From the NCBI GenBank assembly GCA_017590115.1, contig JAGGNK010008448.1, positions 806,001 to 870,000 of the forward strand: a DNA stretch of 64,000 nucleotides, in the 5' to 3' direction. The DNA comes from Montifringilla adamsi (Eukaryota > Chordata > Aves > Passeriformes > Passeridae). Position numbers and translations under genes: made by a program. Below the pieces are notes generated by a model that was given only the letters and a program-made list of their open reading frames with translations, was not told where the DNA came from and searched no databases. Position 1 is the stretch's first letter; every line of letters begins with the position of its first letter. This document shows positions 8,869-20,459 of this stretch, in pieces.

Positions 8869-11800
8869 TTTTAGTTCAGACTGACACACTCAAACCGATT
8901 TTGCTGTCTGGCCTCAGCAAAAGGCACAGTACGCAGGGCAGAGGTCAGGAAGATGAAATGTCGGTGCTTCACTCTGTATTCATTTCCTAATTGCAAGCCT
9001 ATAAGCAAAGTAATAGGGATTGGCTTAATGGTGGTGGCTATGTAGGAATGGTTGCTGTCCCTGAAGCGGTTTTTCTCTTTACTCTCTTAGCTTGTCCTGG
9101 TGCAGCATAGGTCCTGTGCCATAAAAATGGGAGGTAATGCACAGCTCCCTGATTCATGATAGATTTCAATGCCTGTAAACTGCATTTTTCTACGTTGCAC
9201 AAAAAGACCACAGAGGAATAGGAATGGTTATTTGCGGGCTCCACAGCAGTTGGCAGCAACTCAGAGTTGTATAAAGCAAATATTATACTGAGCAGAGAGC
9301 TAAGAAGGGAAGTAGGGTAAAAGAAAGGGCCCAGGAGCTCTGTGTAGCCTCCCCAAATCTTTCAATGAGTCCTGTTCAGTGGAGATGCTTATTTATTCTC
9401 CTAGAATTTTATCTGCCTTGACTCAGTTGGTGAGCACAACTACACCTAACAGGCAAAGGTGGAAAAAGTGGTCTGAGGTGGTCTTTTCCAACAGGTGGGA
9501 GGGAATGAAACACTGCTGAAGGAGCAAGAGAGGCAGAGTTGAGATGTGCAGGTAGGGGCAGGAACAAATGTGAAAAGGAGATGTGTAGATGGGGACCAGG
9601 GAGGAAGCAAAAGATGTGAAAAGTGAGGGAAGGCCTGTTTTGAAATCTGGGGACCAGAATTAATTGCTGAGCAGGACACTACACTGAGATATGTGGGTGG
9701 CTGCTTTGAGTGAACTTAAATCTTTGCATTTTGAGGTGTAGCACACATGCTGAGGAGTTCAGATGCTCTAAGATCACTGAGATGGAGGTCTTGAGATACA
9801 GGTCTATTGTCAGAAGGTGCTCAAAAGACGCTTCAAATGGATGACAGGAATTTAAAAGAATAATAAAATGTGTAAATTACAGCCATAAAGACTTTGTTTA
9901 GAGTTACTTAAGCTGTTCCATGAATTTATCCTTTAACAAGTTCCAGGCAGTGCCTCTTGTCCATTTTGGCAACACTTAAAGTGTCCTGAGTCTCTGCTGG
10001 AGTAGGACTTGGTACTCTGTTCTTACTGCATGGTGCTGCTCCATCTCAGCCCTAGACTGCTTCTAATAAAGGAACTTTCACAGTGTCTGTCTGCAGTTTC
10101 ATTCTGTTGAATCCCTTGGATAACTCATCATCTGTTTCTCACCGAAGGCCTTGAGATATGGTTTGTTAAACAGCTAAAAGAAAATTGCACTGTGAAAGCT
10201 GCTGATGTAGTTCCTTTTGCCTTTCAGAACATAATCCAGCAGATTTGTAGTTATTATAACAGATCCCTGTTTAGAGCAAGGAAGATTTCTCAAGGTGCTG
10301 TTTAAAACTTCCTGGTTTGTGCTGCAAATTGTTAATCAGTCCATGACAGCATAAATAAAATTAGAGGGTTTAATTAAAACTAATGAATGAGTGAATGGAG
10401 AATACACAGCATGTTTCACTTGTAGTGCAGTGGTGCTGTGAATAATTAAAATGTCACAGAGTAGGAGATGTCTTAGGAAAATTGTTAGAGCTGCAAAAAT
10501 AGAGGCCCCCAGACTTTGGTAGTTTGGGAAGGTTTTGCTCTTTAAATTGTTGAAATACATTTATATAAGTTAGCGGCAAATAAAAAAATATATACAACTC
10601 TGGTTTTTATTAGGATGGAGTCAAAGCTGGAAGCTTGGTGCCAAACAAACCCTACTGCATTTTGGATAGGTTTGCATGTCTCCGAAGATCTAACTATGTT
10701 CATACTATATTAATCCTACAATCATATCACCCAGGGGATTAGTTTCCTCTTTTGACTCATCTGTGACTATTCTTGCAAAATAAACTTATTATTATAGGTT
10801 ATTATATTGTTGTTACTTGTTAATGTTCCATCTATTCAAATCACAAGCAGTCTTTTGATTTAAACCCAAACCTGAACCACAGGCTGAGCTGGATTTGCCT
10901 CTGGCTCAGATTTGGTTTACATGACGTGGTCAGATACCAGGCCAAGAAAATAATTTTAACTGAACTGTTTTAAATAGATCCAGGGGGCATGAGGTGAGAA
11001 TTAGAAAGGTTGAATCAGAAGAAGCTGATCAGAACTGTCGTAAAGCTTGGGATTACATACTAGACCCTGAGTATAAATTCTCAGAATAGTATGAAAACAT
11101 CTTTCATCTTTCTGCTGTACAGTGGCTTGCCATTGCCTGTGGTACAATGTGCTGTACCACCCCTCTGTGACTTATGCTGAGATTGGTGCTCTCCTTCACA
11201 TCTCTGGACTTTTCCCCAGATCTATTCTGCTGACCCTATGACATCTTCTGAGGCAAGGAGCCTATTGGAACATGAAATAGGATCTGGATAAATGTTCTGG
11301 CTGCTGACATTGCTGATGAAATAGTAATGCCCTGCAGCCTGCTTTCTGTGTCAGAATGACCCAAGGTGAGCACCAGTGAGGAACCTTACTCAGTGCAGGG
11401 GTTTCACTGTGTGTGTTGGGAGGTACAAAAAGTACCATGCTTCCATCAAATGCCTCTAGAGGCTGTGATCTAATGGTAGGCAGTACCAGATGCAAGTTAG
11501 ACTGGGTGAAAAGATAAAAATCATCCATGAGGTATCTATGCTGTTGTATATTCCTAGCTCCATATAATGAAATTTCTTATGATTGCTGGGTAAATATAGA
11601 GAATTTACATCAATTAAGCCTGGTGAGGCTTAATCAATTTATAAGGTGATAAGAACAGTACAAGCTTCCAAGTGGCATTATGGAGACTTCCATGTCCAGA
11701 CTGGGTATGCAAAGCCTCACTACTAACAACACACACAATATATTCCCTCTCAATGCTTGGCTGCCTGTTTAGCAGAAGATCAGACCAGATTATGACAATG

Positions 11801-12219
11801 GTCCCCCTGAGCCTTAAACATTTATAAAGGAAGAAGTAGACTTTGCCAGGAACTCAAATGATTTCCTAGTGCTTTATGAAATATAATTTAAAAGTATAGC
11901 ACGACTCTAACCTGTTCACCATTGCCTTAGTGCTTTGGTATTAAGAGTCATATGGAAAAAGGAGTCTCAAAAATGTGAAGAAAAGATTTTGAAGAATATG
12001 GTGGGTTTTTCACTTAAAAGTTTTCTTTTTCCATATGTGTTTTTGGTCAATTTTGGTCCAAAATTCAAATATTTGGGAAGCAGATCATTGAGTGACTAAG
12101 AAAGAACATAATTCTCCCTGCATATCACTTTGTGTTTGAGTTGAGGGAAATTGCACTAAAGAAAATGTGGGCCTTTCAATTATGCTCTAAATCCCAGATA
12201 TCTGTACATTGTCAAAACA
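8869..12219. other. Intergenic, no gene seen
   Basis: Non-coding. ORFs at 9038-9259, 9446-9679, 10336-10560 and 11262-11528 resemble no known protein and lack splice context. No repeat was recognised. Confidence 0.6.
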
Positions 12220-12480
12220 GACTAGATTTTATTTTATGGCTCAGGCTACAGCATTAAGAGCCTTGGTTACTTGGTTTAAAAAAATAAAAATTAATAACCA
12301 ACAATTTGAGTTAATTAGGTATGCTCAATTCCTCTCATAAATTATCCTGATTTATGTGGGTTCTTCAACTTTAATGGTTACATTAATAACTCACTACAAA
12401 TTAACAATAATCGCAAGTGCAATTGAGAAAATATCTTCCCACCGGTTACTTTAAGATTCAGTTTCAATTAAAGTGTTTGG
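12220..12480. other. A+T-rich block dense in ATTA/TAAT motifs
   Basis: This block is rich in homeodomain-type cores (TTAATAACC, GAGTTAATTAGG, ATTAATAACTC, AATTAACAATAATCGC, TCAATTAAAG) without being a simple repeat. Such composition is common in conserved non-coding enhancers but also arises by chance in A+T-rich DNA. There is no coding potential. Confidence 0.3.
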
Positions 12481-12489
12481 TACTCTTTT

Positions 12490-12600
12490 TCAATCAACCA
12501 GGGCTTGGATCCTGCTCTTGGTGACATCACTGTAAATCTGGGGTGAGGTTTTTATAAAGTTAATGGCATTAGTCCAGATTTACATAGATCTTGCCAAAAG
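12490..12600. repeat. Old sauropsid repeat-like fragment with an 11-bp inverted repeat
   Basis: TGTAAATCTGG (12531-12541) and CCAGATTTACA (12574-12584) are perfect reverse complements separated by 32 bp. Together with the preceding GGATCCTGCTC they resemble the dispersed old element of reptile and bird genomes that carries 'gtaaatctgg...ccagatttac'. The family is recognised by eye and I cannot name it with certainty. Confidence 0.5.
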
Positions 12601-13469
12601 CAAAATAGAGTCCATCAACTAAAGCATTCCCTTATCTTCAAAGGGAATTGGTTTCATCTGTAATAAAATATCTCAGGGCAGCCTAGGCTAAGCCTTGTTA
12701 TTTGGCTTCACTGAGCTGCTTTGTGTGAATGAACTTTTTTATATTTGAGTCTAAAAGGTTGAAATCCATAAGCAACCTTCCCTAGACTACACCAGAGCAG
12801 ATCCAGGCTCTATAGAGCCTCTACTAAGATGCTTTTCATTATGGCAATATGAAGCTAAGATTGCAAAAGTTTGTTGGGCTTTTCAGAAGAACACATGTAA
12901 AAACTTGTATTTCCTAAATTCCAGAGGCTGACAAATATGATCAGAATGTAGCTAGAAACAGGCAGACAGGAATTGTTAGGGACCCTGTCTAGGCTGCTCT
13001 GTTTTTGCAAGGGATAGTTCTAATTAGCTATATTCTCTTGCTGGTTATATCAAATAATTTTCTTTCCAAATATAGATCAATCAGTTATCTTAATGGTTTA
13101 TTCTCTTAGTTAGTTTTCAAGTGCTCAAAAGGCAGAACTTCACATCAAGAATCCTCAATGAATAGTCCTCTGTTTTTAACTTAGGCGTGTTGAGTTTAAT
13201 GCTTGCTACAGTGTAGGGTATACAGTGGATGCTTTTAGAATGTAGGAACTCTGGCTTGGATTTTTCTACATGGTTGGGCAGCAACACCTTTGTTTAAAAA
13301 GGTATTGCTATGCTGTCCTTCAGGACACAGTAGGAACTGTGACCCAATAAGTCCTGCATTAAAATAGATGTCCTTGCTCAGTCTATTCAGTATGTTGGCA
13401 CACTTTTCCCCCATTCCCGTATCTTGCTGCAAGAATAAGACAAAAGTAGATCAAGAATTGGTTCACAGA
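12601..13469. other. Intergenic, no gene seen
   Basis: Non-coding, A+T-rich. The ORF at 13235-13432 is unsupported. Confidence 0.6.
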
Positions 13470-13498
13470 CCCCAAGGTGTTTTTTTAAAGCCCCCAAG

Positions 13499-13531
<33 letters not shown>
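13470..13531. repeat. Imperfect duplication ending in a poly(T) run
   Basis: CCCCAAGGTGTTTTTTT at 13470-13486 is repeated about 22 bp later as CCCCAAGGG followed by an unbroken run of 31 T (13501-13531). Slippage of the second copy's T tract probably made the long run. Its length is likely variable between individuals and prone to sequencing error. Confidence 0.8.
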
Positions 13532-15780
13532 CTAGTGGAAACTTTGCATTCTTTCCATGTATGGGAATGTTGGCATGGGGCAGCTTTTCCCTCACGGTCA
13601 GGTAGGATGTGTGATACTCCTGGAAATGTCTGTCTTGCTGTGTATCAGCGTCAGGGTAGGGAGCATGGTCCTCCCAGAGCTGCTGGGTGAGGTTGGATGG
13701 CTGCACCGTGCAGTGCACTGTCAGGCTGGAGAAAAGATGCCTGGGGGTAGGCTGCTGACACAATACAACCTTGTCAGCATTCAGTTTGCTTTCCAGATGA
13801 GCAGGCTGAGTGAGCAGATCTAGGAACTCACAGCTCCTGCATCAGAAGGAAGCTTGTGAGAATTTTTTCAACATATACATGAACAACCATGGAATGAACA
13901 GGAGAGAATTGCTTTGATTGCGTGGGATCCACCTATCACTGTTAGGGAAACCTTGGTGTTCTCAGAATATTTTGGTTAAAGATGTGCTGGTTTACAGTCC
14001 TTCTCTCTGTAAAGTTGCTGGGAAAAACATTCATTTATAACTGGAAGTATTATGACAATGTCAAACCCCAAAATTTTGACTAAATATCAAAGAACTTAAT
14101 GACAGCTAAATTTATTACAGTTAAGTCACCCTAAAGAAACATCAGAAGGCCTGTAGCATGGGTTACATACAGCCATGATTACCCAAACCTGAGGGAATAA
14201 CATGTGAAGAATAATCTTAGATTCTTGTTTCTGAAAGACAAAGAAAAAGAACAGTAAGGAAAGTAAAACACTAGGGCAGAGGTCCAGAGGAGTTCAGGTG
14301 TCTCCATCCTTAGTATGTAATTGGAATTGCCCTTGTTGCGCCTTGTGTGTTGCTGCTTATAGTATTAATCTGATTTTAGACTGTTTATGCCAGCAGGCCA
14401 TGGAGTCATGCAGCTGTGAATCAACTCCAATAACTAGAGTAGGATCAATACCTAATTCTATAAAGAAATCCTCTTAAAAAGGGTAGGAGACCAAAGCTGG
14501 GATTAATAGAGTCTTCCAGTGTACACCTCCAATTGCACATGAGAGAGTTGTCAGTATCCCTGATACAATTTGCACTGCCTCAAAAACACAAACCTCAGCA
14601 AGTACAGAAAGTGAAAGCACTTTTGGAATGATCTGTGCTAGAGTGATTCCCTCCACAATAGGCCTAAGCTAAACCAAACTGATGCTTTTTATACAAATGA
14701 TTATAAATAGAAGCCAAAATTTTGTCAGACCAATAGTGCAAACTTAACATATTGGCCCCTTGGTGTCATTTGAAGAAAATTAATGCAGGGGGCCAAAGAG
14801 ACAGAGTCTGCAATATGCAATGCTCCAGAGACATAGCTGAGATTTTGTTCCTAGTGTAGCAGAAATAAATGCTCTTGGCAGGTCATAGGGGAGGAATAAG
14901 ACGTGCATAAGTAAGATTAATCAGTAAAGCCAGCATCTATCTCATGAGTCAGATCTGACATCAAAAAGGCCAAGGTTGTTGCATGTAAATTTGTGCTACT
15001 ACGGGAAAGGAAAATAACAAAGAATCTCTTGTGCAAATTGTGCTGTGGATTTGGATAACTGAGAAGCGCTAGAGAGAATGGGGACAGGGGAAGGAGTGGG
15101 GGCTTCTCTTTCCTCTTTAATAGAAAACTAAGTGTGAAGTCATGGCCAAGTAAAATCACTGACAGTGCTGCTGTGGCTTTTACAAGGTCAGGTCCTGCAC
15201 ATGGTTTGTATGTACCGGGTTACAGTGGAAGGGCAGAATTTCTCAGCCTTTTCTTAGGTAAACTCTCAGAAGGAATGACAACAAGCGGAAGAGCCTCTCT
15301 CTGCTGAAAATGTTAAATCTGTTAAATCAGAGACAAGAGAGTTTTTCCTCAGTGAAGGTCAAATAGGCTTTTGTGAGCCACTATTGTGTGACTGAATAAT
15401 GAGGGGCTGGGGAGAAAGAAGCAGAGTGTGCCTGAGTGTGCAGTTGTGGCCCCCAGGCTGCAGGTTCCCAGCTCACCTCCCCTTCCCCTAGTATGTGCAG
15501 AAGTGACCTGATGCAGAAGTGCCTCCTTTTGTGTGCACTGTGAGCAGTTTGTGCTGCTTTGCCTCCCCTTGCAGCAAACCACTCTGCTAGCTGTCTGCCC
15601 ATTCTGTAAGGACAGGGAGGTGTGAGGGACAGAAAAGGGGTTTCTGAAGCATTGTTCTCTGTTGCACTCCTAAGATTATCTGACACAGTCAAACTTTGTG
15701 ATGGACTAGACATGTTTGCGCTCTGCATCAAGGATAACTCTCGATCAGGTCCAGAAGAAAGCACATCATCAGAACCAAAA
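13532..15780. other. Intergenic, no gene seen
   Basis: Non-coding. ORFs at 13557-13823, 14474-14656, 14917-15159 and 15381-15764 show no family resemblance. No repeat was recognised. Confidence 0.6.
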
Positions 15781-15788
15781 GGCGTTCT

Positions 15789-15805
15789 TTCAGCACATGA
15801 GACAG
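15789..15805 (+). promoter_or_regulatory. RE1/NRSE-like motif
   Basis: TTCAGCACATGAGACAG fits the RE1 consensus NTYAGMRCCNNRGMSAG at 16 of 17 positions (A for C at position 9). REST represses neuronal genes, including the cholinergic locus, through RE1 sites. With one mismatch allowed, I estimate about one chance match in a window this size, so the call is weak. Confidence 0.25.
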
Positions 15806-15809
15806 AGAT

Positions 15810-18800
15810 GCCTAATCTTGCTTTTTTTAAAGATTATGTTGAATGGGACAGATACATGGTCTTCATCTGTTTACTGTTTTTTTTCCCACTGGTTCCTTCC
15901 CCTTCAGTTTACTGAGTCTCACTTTTAGAGCTTGTGGAAATTGTCAGGCACAAGCCACCCTCATTGGTAATAAGAAAGGGGGCAATGCTTTCAGCACAGA
16001 AGACATGACTGTCAGTCAATAGAAGGACTGCACTTCCTCCTGGAGAATCACATTTCAAGCTTCTGCCTGGATCATGCAGCTCAGTGGTGCTCCCACATGG
16101 GCCCAAGCCTTCAAGGGACAATCTGGCTCTATTGGTTTTGTGGCAGTGGTTGAGACAGATTCCCCCAGGACTGAAATGAGAGACCTCCTCTGCTGAAAAC
16201 ACTTGGCTCTGTCCAGATTGAGCTAAAGTGGGCTCTGCCATTAAGGTTTGTAATAGCTGATATCCTTGGGGAAAAGATTGCAGCCTTCAGGACATGGATG
16301 AACAAAGGCTGGCCAAGCAGCTGAAGTGGCCACATGGGCATTAAGTGTTGAGAATGCTGGGCACCAGGGCAGCAGGGTGGGTGGATAGGGGTCCCCATTT
16401 CATTTATGTGATATGTAAAGCACTTTGGAAGAACATTTGTTGCTGCAGTATCAAAAACAAGCTGTTAAGATGGACTTTTGTCTTGCTCTCTGTGATTATA
16501 ATGCTGTTCTGTTCCTCTCTGGCAGAGGGAAGTCTTAACACTTCAGGACATTTTCCCTTTTTGTTCAAATACATTTTTCTTGCCAGTTTCCCCAGAACAG
16601 GAAAACAAAGTGGTACCCTCATACAGTTTAGAGATCAATGATTGCGCAGGCAAAGTAGGATTCAGCGGAATAAAATCAGAAGGGGAAAGCATACCCTGCT
16701 TGCACCACAAACTCATCATGTGAAGCATTTCAAAAGGGTTTTGGATACTGATGCCAGTAAGGAAGAAACATCACCCACGTGGTCCTACAAGATGGGGTGG
16801 AGCTGGAAGGTGCAGCAGGGCTGGCAGATGAGGCAGTGGTAGTGCCAGCAGGCTGAGCAGCCCTGGCACTGAGGGATGCCAGCTGGCTGGCCTGAGCCTG
16901 GGGGCCTGCTCATGTTTTGGCTGTGGCAGAGTGCCAGGCTTGCTGCCTGCATGTGCATTTACAAGGAACCAGTGCCCTGTTTACTTGGATACAAGGGGAT
17001 GCTTTGTGAGCACTGCACCCAAACTGGCTTGCAGATAGAGAGCTTTATAAAAGCAGCAAGCCTTAAGGCGAGCTCTTGTGTGTGTGGGAGCTGTTGGTGT
17101 AGGAATGTGCTAGCTGTCTGCTGCTTACTCATTTATATTAAGTATTTTAAATAGAAAATGCAGACTAGAGGGACTGGCTGCCAAATGCATTGCTAGATAA
17201 AAGATGTAAAGATGAAGTTAAAGGTGAGGCTGTGTATCAGTCATTTAAAGGTTAAAATCACGCTGTAATTGGCTATGCAGCTCCAGGAACTTCTGAATAC
17301 ACATTATATTGGCAAGACAACCTGTCATGTTAAGAACATGCAGTTAAAGCTTTTTTGTCTTCTAGTTATGAGGATGAAAACATGATAAATATGGTAGGTC
17401 TGGACTGAAAAATCACCATCACCCAGTTCTGCCCTGCCAAGTTGTGAGAAGAAAGTCCCACTCATATGGTTAACACATGGATTTGTGCAGTGAAGGGACC
17501 TGTTAGATACTCTGAAGTTCATTTCTTAGTCTTTGTAGAGCCACTCTGTGCTGCATGGAGGGAACAAATGGATGAGTGTGAGTGCTGATAAACTTTTCTG
17601 CTCCTGGAGTCCCTGCGTAGTGCAAGTGCCTTGGGACGGAGTACTTGCCCTGGGTTAGAAAGTTCGGTGACTTTTGCCTCCGTGTTTTCTGGTCTAGCTT
17701 TGTGCTGTCTCATAGCAGACACATCCTCTGCTCTGCAGCTGTCATAACACTTGCAAACCACCCACTCTTCACAGGAGCAATTACATGTAACCCAACCCCT
17801 TGCTGTGTGTGCAAGCTGATCTCTCCCACTGCCCTAACTCCAGAATCCCTTTGTTTTGCAGCTCTGTCACCTCTCTAGCAATCACAGCAGACCAGCTTCA
17901 TTATTTTCCAATTTGTGCTCCAAGCTCTGAGACCTCAGACCTGCTGGCCTTCTCCCAGTGGAATTCCACTTAGGCAGCTCAGATGGGGTGCTTTTTGCTG
18001 GACATTCCCTTGCCTGCCTCTTTTGGAGTAACTTACAGGCGGATTTATCTTTCTTCTATTTGTGTCAAATTATTTGCAGCCATAACTTTTGCTTCTGATT
18101 TGTCTCCTCTCTACCCCATAGCAGAAATTTGCCATAGAGTTTACCTCATTTGTGGTGATTTATTTTAACATTTGTTGCAATTTACCATGGCTTGCCTTTC
18201 CATTCCTGCACTGCTACATCCCCTGCTGTGTTCTGTGCCAGTTTGAAGGGGTATCATAGGAAGAGCCCTGTCAAAAGTGGACCTCTCTCTCCTATGAAAT
18301 CCAGTTTTGTATTGTTTCCTATTCTTTTAAATTAGGACATTTTCTAGGGTGGGCAGGCCTTTGGGACTGAAGCTGTTGCCACTGTCAGATTTACTTTCTC
18401 ATCCAGTGCTTGATTTTGAACTGAGATGTTCTGATTGGTTGGTTTCTGGTTGCTCTGAAGTTTGACATTTGTACCCACTCCAAAATTACCACCCCTCCTG
18501 AAAAAAAAACAAAACCCAAAACAACGTAAAAAAAACCGCCAAACACAACTATTAACAGATTTCTTTCTAGAAAATATATATACTAAATATTTATGTTTGA
18601 CCAAAACAGCCTTTCTGTTTCTCTGGAAAATTCCACTTTAGCTTAAACCAAAACATAGTCTGTACTGGTTATTTAATTCCTTGATATCACTGATAGTTAA
18701 TTAACAATTATGGCTGATAAGTTATAAGTTTCAACTTTGTACAGCTTCTGCAAAATGTCTTTGGAAAACTACTGGAGCTGGAAATGCTCCAGAGACCACA

Positions 18801-19790
18801 TGTGATAGAAGTGGTTCTCCTGTGACTCACAGGAGGAGCTGCTCGGGCAGTCCAGAGCCTTTCTCATGTCCAGTCAGGACCTGAATCACTGGCTTTGCTC
18901 TGGGACACTGATCTTGGTTACCTGCAGCAGTGTCTTTGCTGTGGGGCTGTGTGCCTCTCTGATGTTTGTACCACAGCCAGCTTCCCCTGACTTTGCTGGA
19001 GGTGGACACTGAGCGAGACCTTTGACCTATTTGAGTTCTAATGAGCTTGTCCAGGAGAGCGCCAGTGCCGCGGAATTCGGTGGTGGCCTGGATCAGCCTC
19101 CCTGGGCAAAAGGACAGCATTAATTTAATTTTTATGTGTTCATGGTGTTTCTAATAAACACAACTGGTAATTAGACAAAAGGTAATGAAATGTCACTTAA
19201 GATTTCTTTCCTGTTTGTGTGGCCAAAAATGTTAGCCAGCTCTAATGAAAGTGTTCCCCAGGGAGATGTGTTTTGCATTAAAAGTAGGATTCATAGGCCA
19301 GTCCTTGAAATCTAAACTTGGGCATCTAAACAGAGATAGCCTGAAGATAAGACCAGCTTGGAGTAGGAGTCCTCAGAAACATAATTCTGCAATCAAAAAT
19401 GCTTTCTGGATAAACCAGTCATCTCTGGGGCTGCTGACAGAGTGCCACAGAAATAAAGCACAGGTGTAAGCTAACCCTCTCCTGTCCCTTCTGTGCAGTG
19501 CCACCCAGGACAATGATGTGTGCATGGGGAGAAAGAGGCGGAGAGGCTGATGAATTTACTCTGTGCCATGCACAGACAACCACCAGGTGCCAGTTCAACA
19601 CTTGTTTCACCAGTGTGGATGCTGCTCATTTGTGGGATGGACCTTTGGGTGAGGGGTCAGTGGCTGTCTAAAGCCACAATCAGAAAACACTGCTAGCTTA
19701 GCTGTGCCATGAAATCACCAGTGGGGAGGAAAAGGGCATTGAAATAAAGAACTGGACTGTTGTACTGTTCTCCCCTCAGCAGTTGGCCCT
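15810..19790. other. Intergenic, no gene seen
   Basis: Non-coding. Short overlapping ORFs only (16345-16641, 16876-17154, 17519-17761, 18827-19120). An A-rich, C-interrupted stretch lies near 18500-18540. No repeat family was recognised. Confidence 0.6.
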
Positions 19791-19800
19791 TGGGTCACAT

Positions 19801-19950
19801 TCGTTCAAGCCAAAATGTCTTTCGGGCACGTGGAAGAGCTGTCCCCGGGCGGGTGTCCGTGTGTGCGATGGTTGGAGTGTCCCTGTCCCGGCAGGGCTGT
19901 GTGCGCCGGGCACATCCTGCGGTGCAGAGCCGGGAGCTGCCTTCGGTTTG
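19801..19950. promoter_or_regulatory. Isolated CpG cluster
   Basis: About 13 CpG dinucleotides occur in about 150 bp, within sequence otherwise nearly devoid of them. Runs such as CCCCGGGCGGGTGTCCGTG and GTGCGCCGGGCACA are G+C-rich. It is too short for a classical CpG island but dense enough to look unmethylated in the germ line. Several ORFs cross it in both directions because of composition. It could be an orphan island, an enhancer or the promoter of an unannotated non-coding RNA. Confidence 0.5.
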
Positions 19951-19992
19951 ATTCTAAAAAGGGAAAGGTTGGCAATCCAGCCATTCTTCTGG

Positions 19993-20007
19993 CCAATAGA
20001 TGGTGCT
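19993..20007 (+). promoter_or_regulatory. CTCF-like motif
   Basis: CCAATAGATGGTGCT, preceded by GG, differs at two positions from the CTCF core form CCASYAGRKGGCRCT. It lies about 40 bp from the CpG cluster. Low specificity. Confidence 0.25.
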
Positions 20008-20326
20008 CTCCAGCTGATTTTCTGTCTTGAGTTGGAGTTTGGCAACACTTTCAGGCAAGTCCTTTCTTATTGTTAACTCCAGTAAATCTTTTCTGGGCTG
20101 GGTTGAACTTCCCAATTATGAAACTCAGAGCAGACTTTTGGAAACTCTTCAGAACAGGCCTGATTGACTAGGCAGATTTTTTTCCATTTGCAATTAAGGT
20201 TTTATATAAACTTAAACAATGGTGAAACAACAAAACGCATCGTGCTGCATGTACAGTGTGCTGCTGGCAGCCTGACAGCTTATGACCCTAAATTATACAG
20301 TGATGACCCAGCGCCAAATAGGAACG

Positions 20327-20371
20327 GAGCATGTTCATAAACATGCTATCAACTAGGAACACAGCATGCTT
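20327..20371. promoter_or_regulatory. p53-like response element cluster
   Basis: GAGCATGTTC (20327-20336) is a perfect p53 half-site (RRRCWWGYYY). After two bases AAACATGCTA (20339-20348) matches 9 of 10, and CAGCATGCTT (20362-20371) is a further 9 of 10. The first two overlap a palindrome, GCATGTT-cata-AACATGC. There is no experimental support. Confidence 0.35.
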
Positions 20372-20459
20372 TGAAACTCCCTGAAGCCTTGAATAATCGC
20401 ATTGTGACAAAGTAATACAACCAGGTGATGGGTAGATCAGAGCAGGAGAGCTCCCTCCT

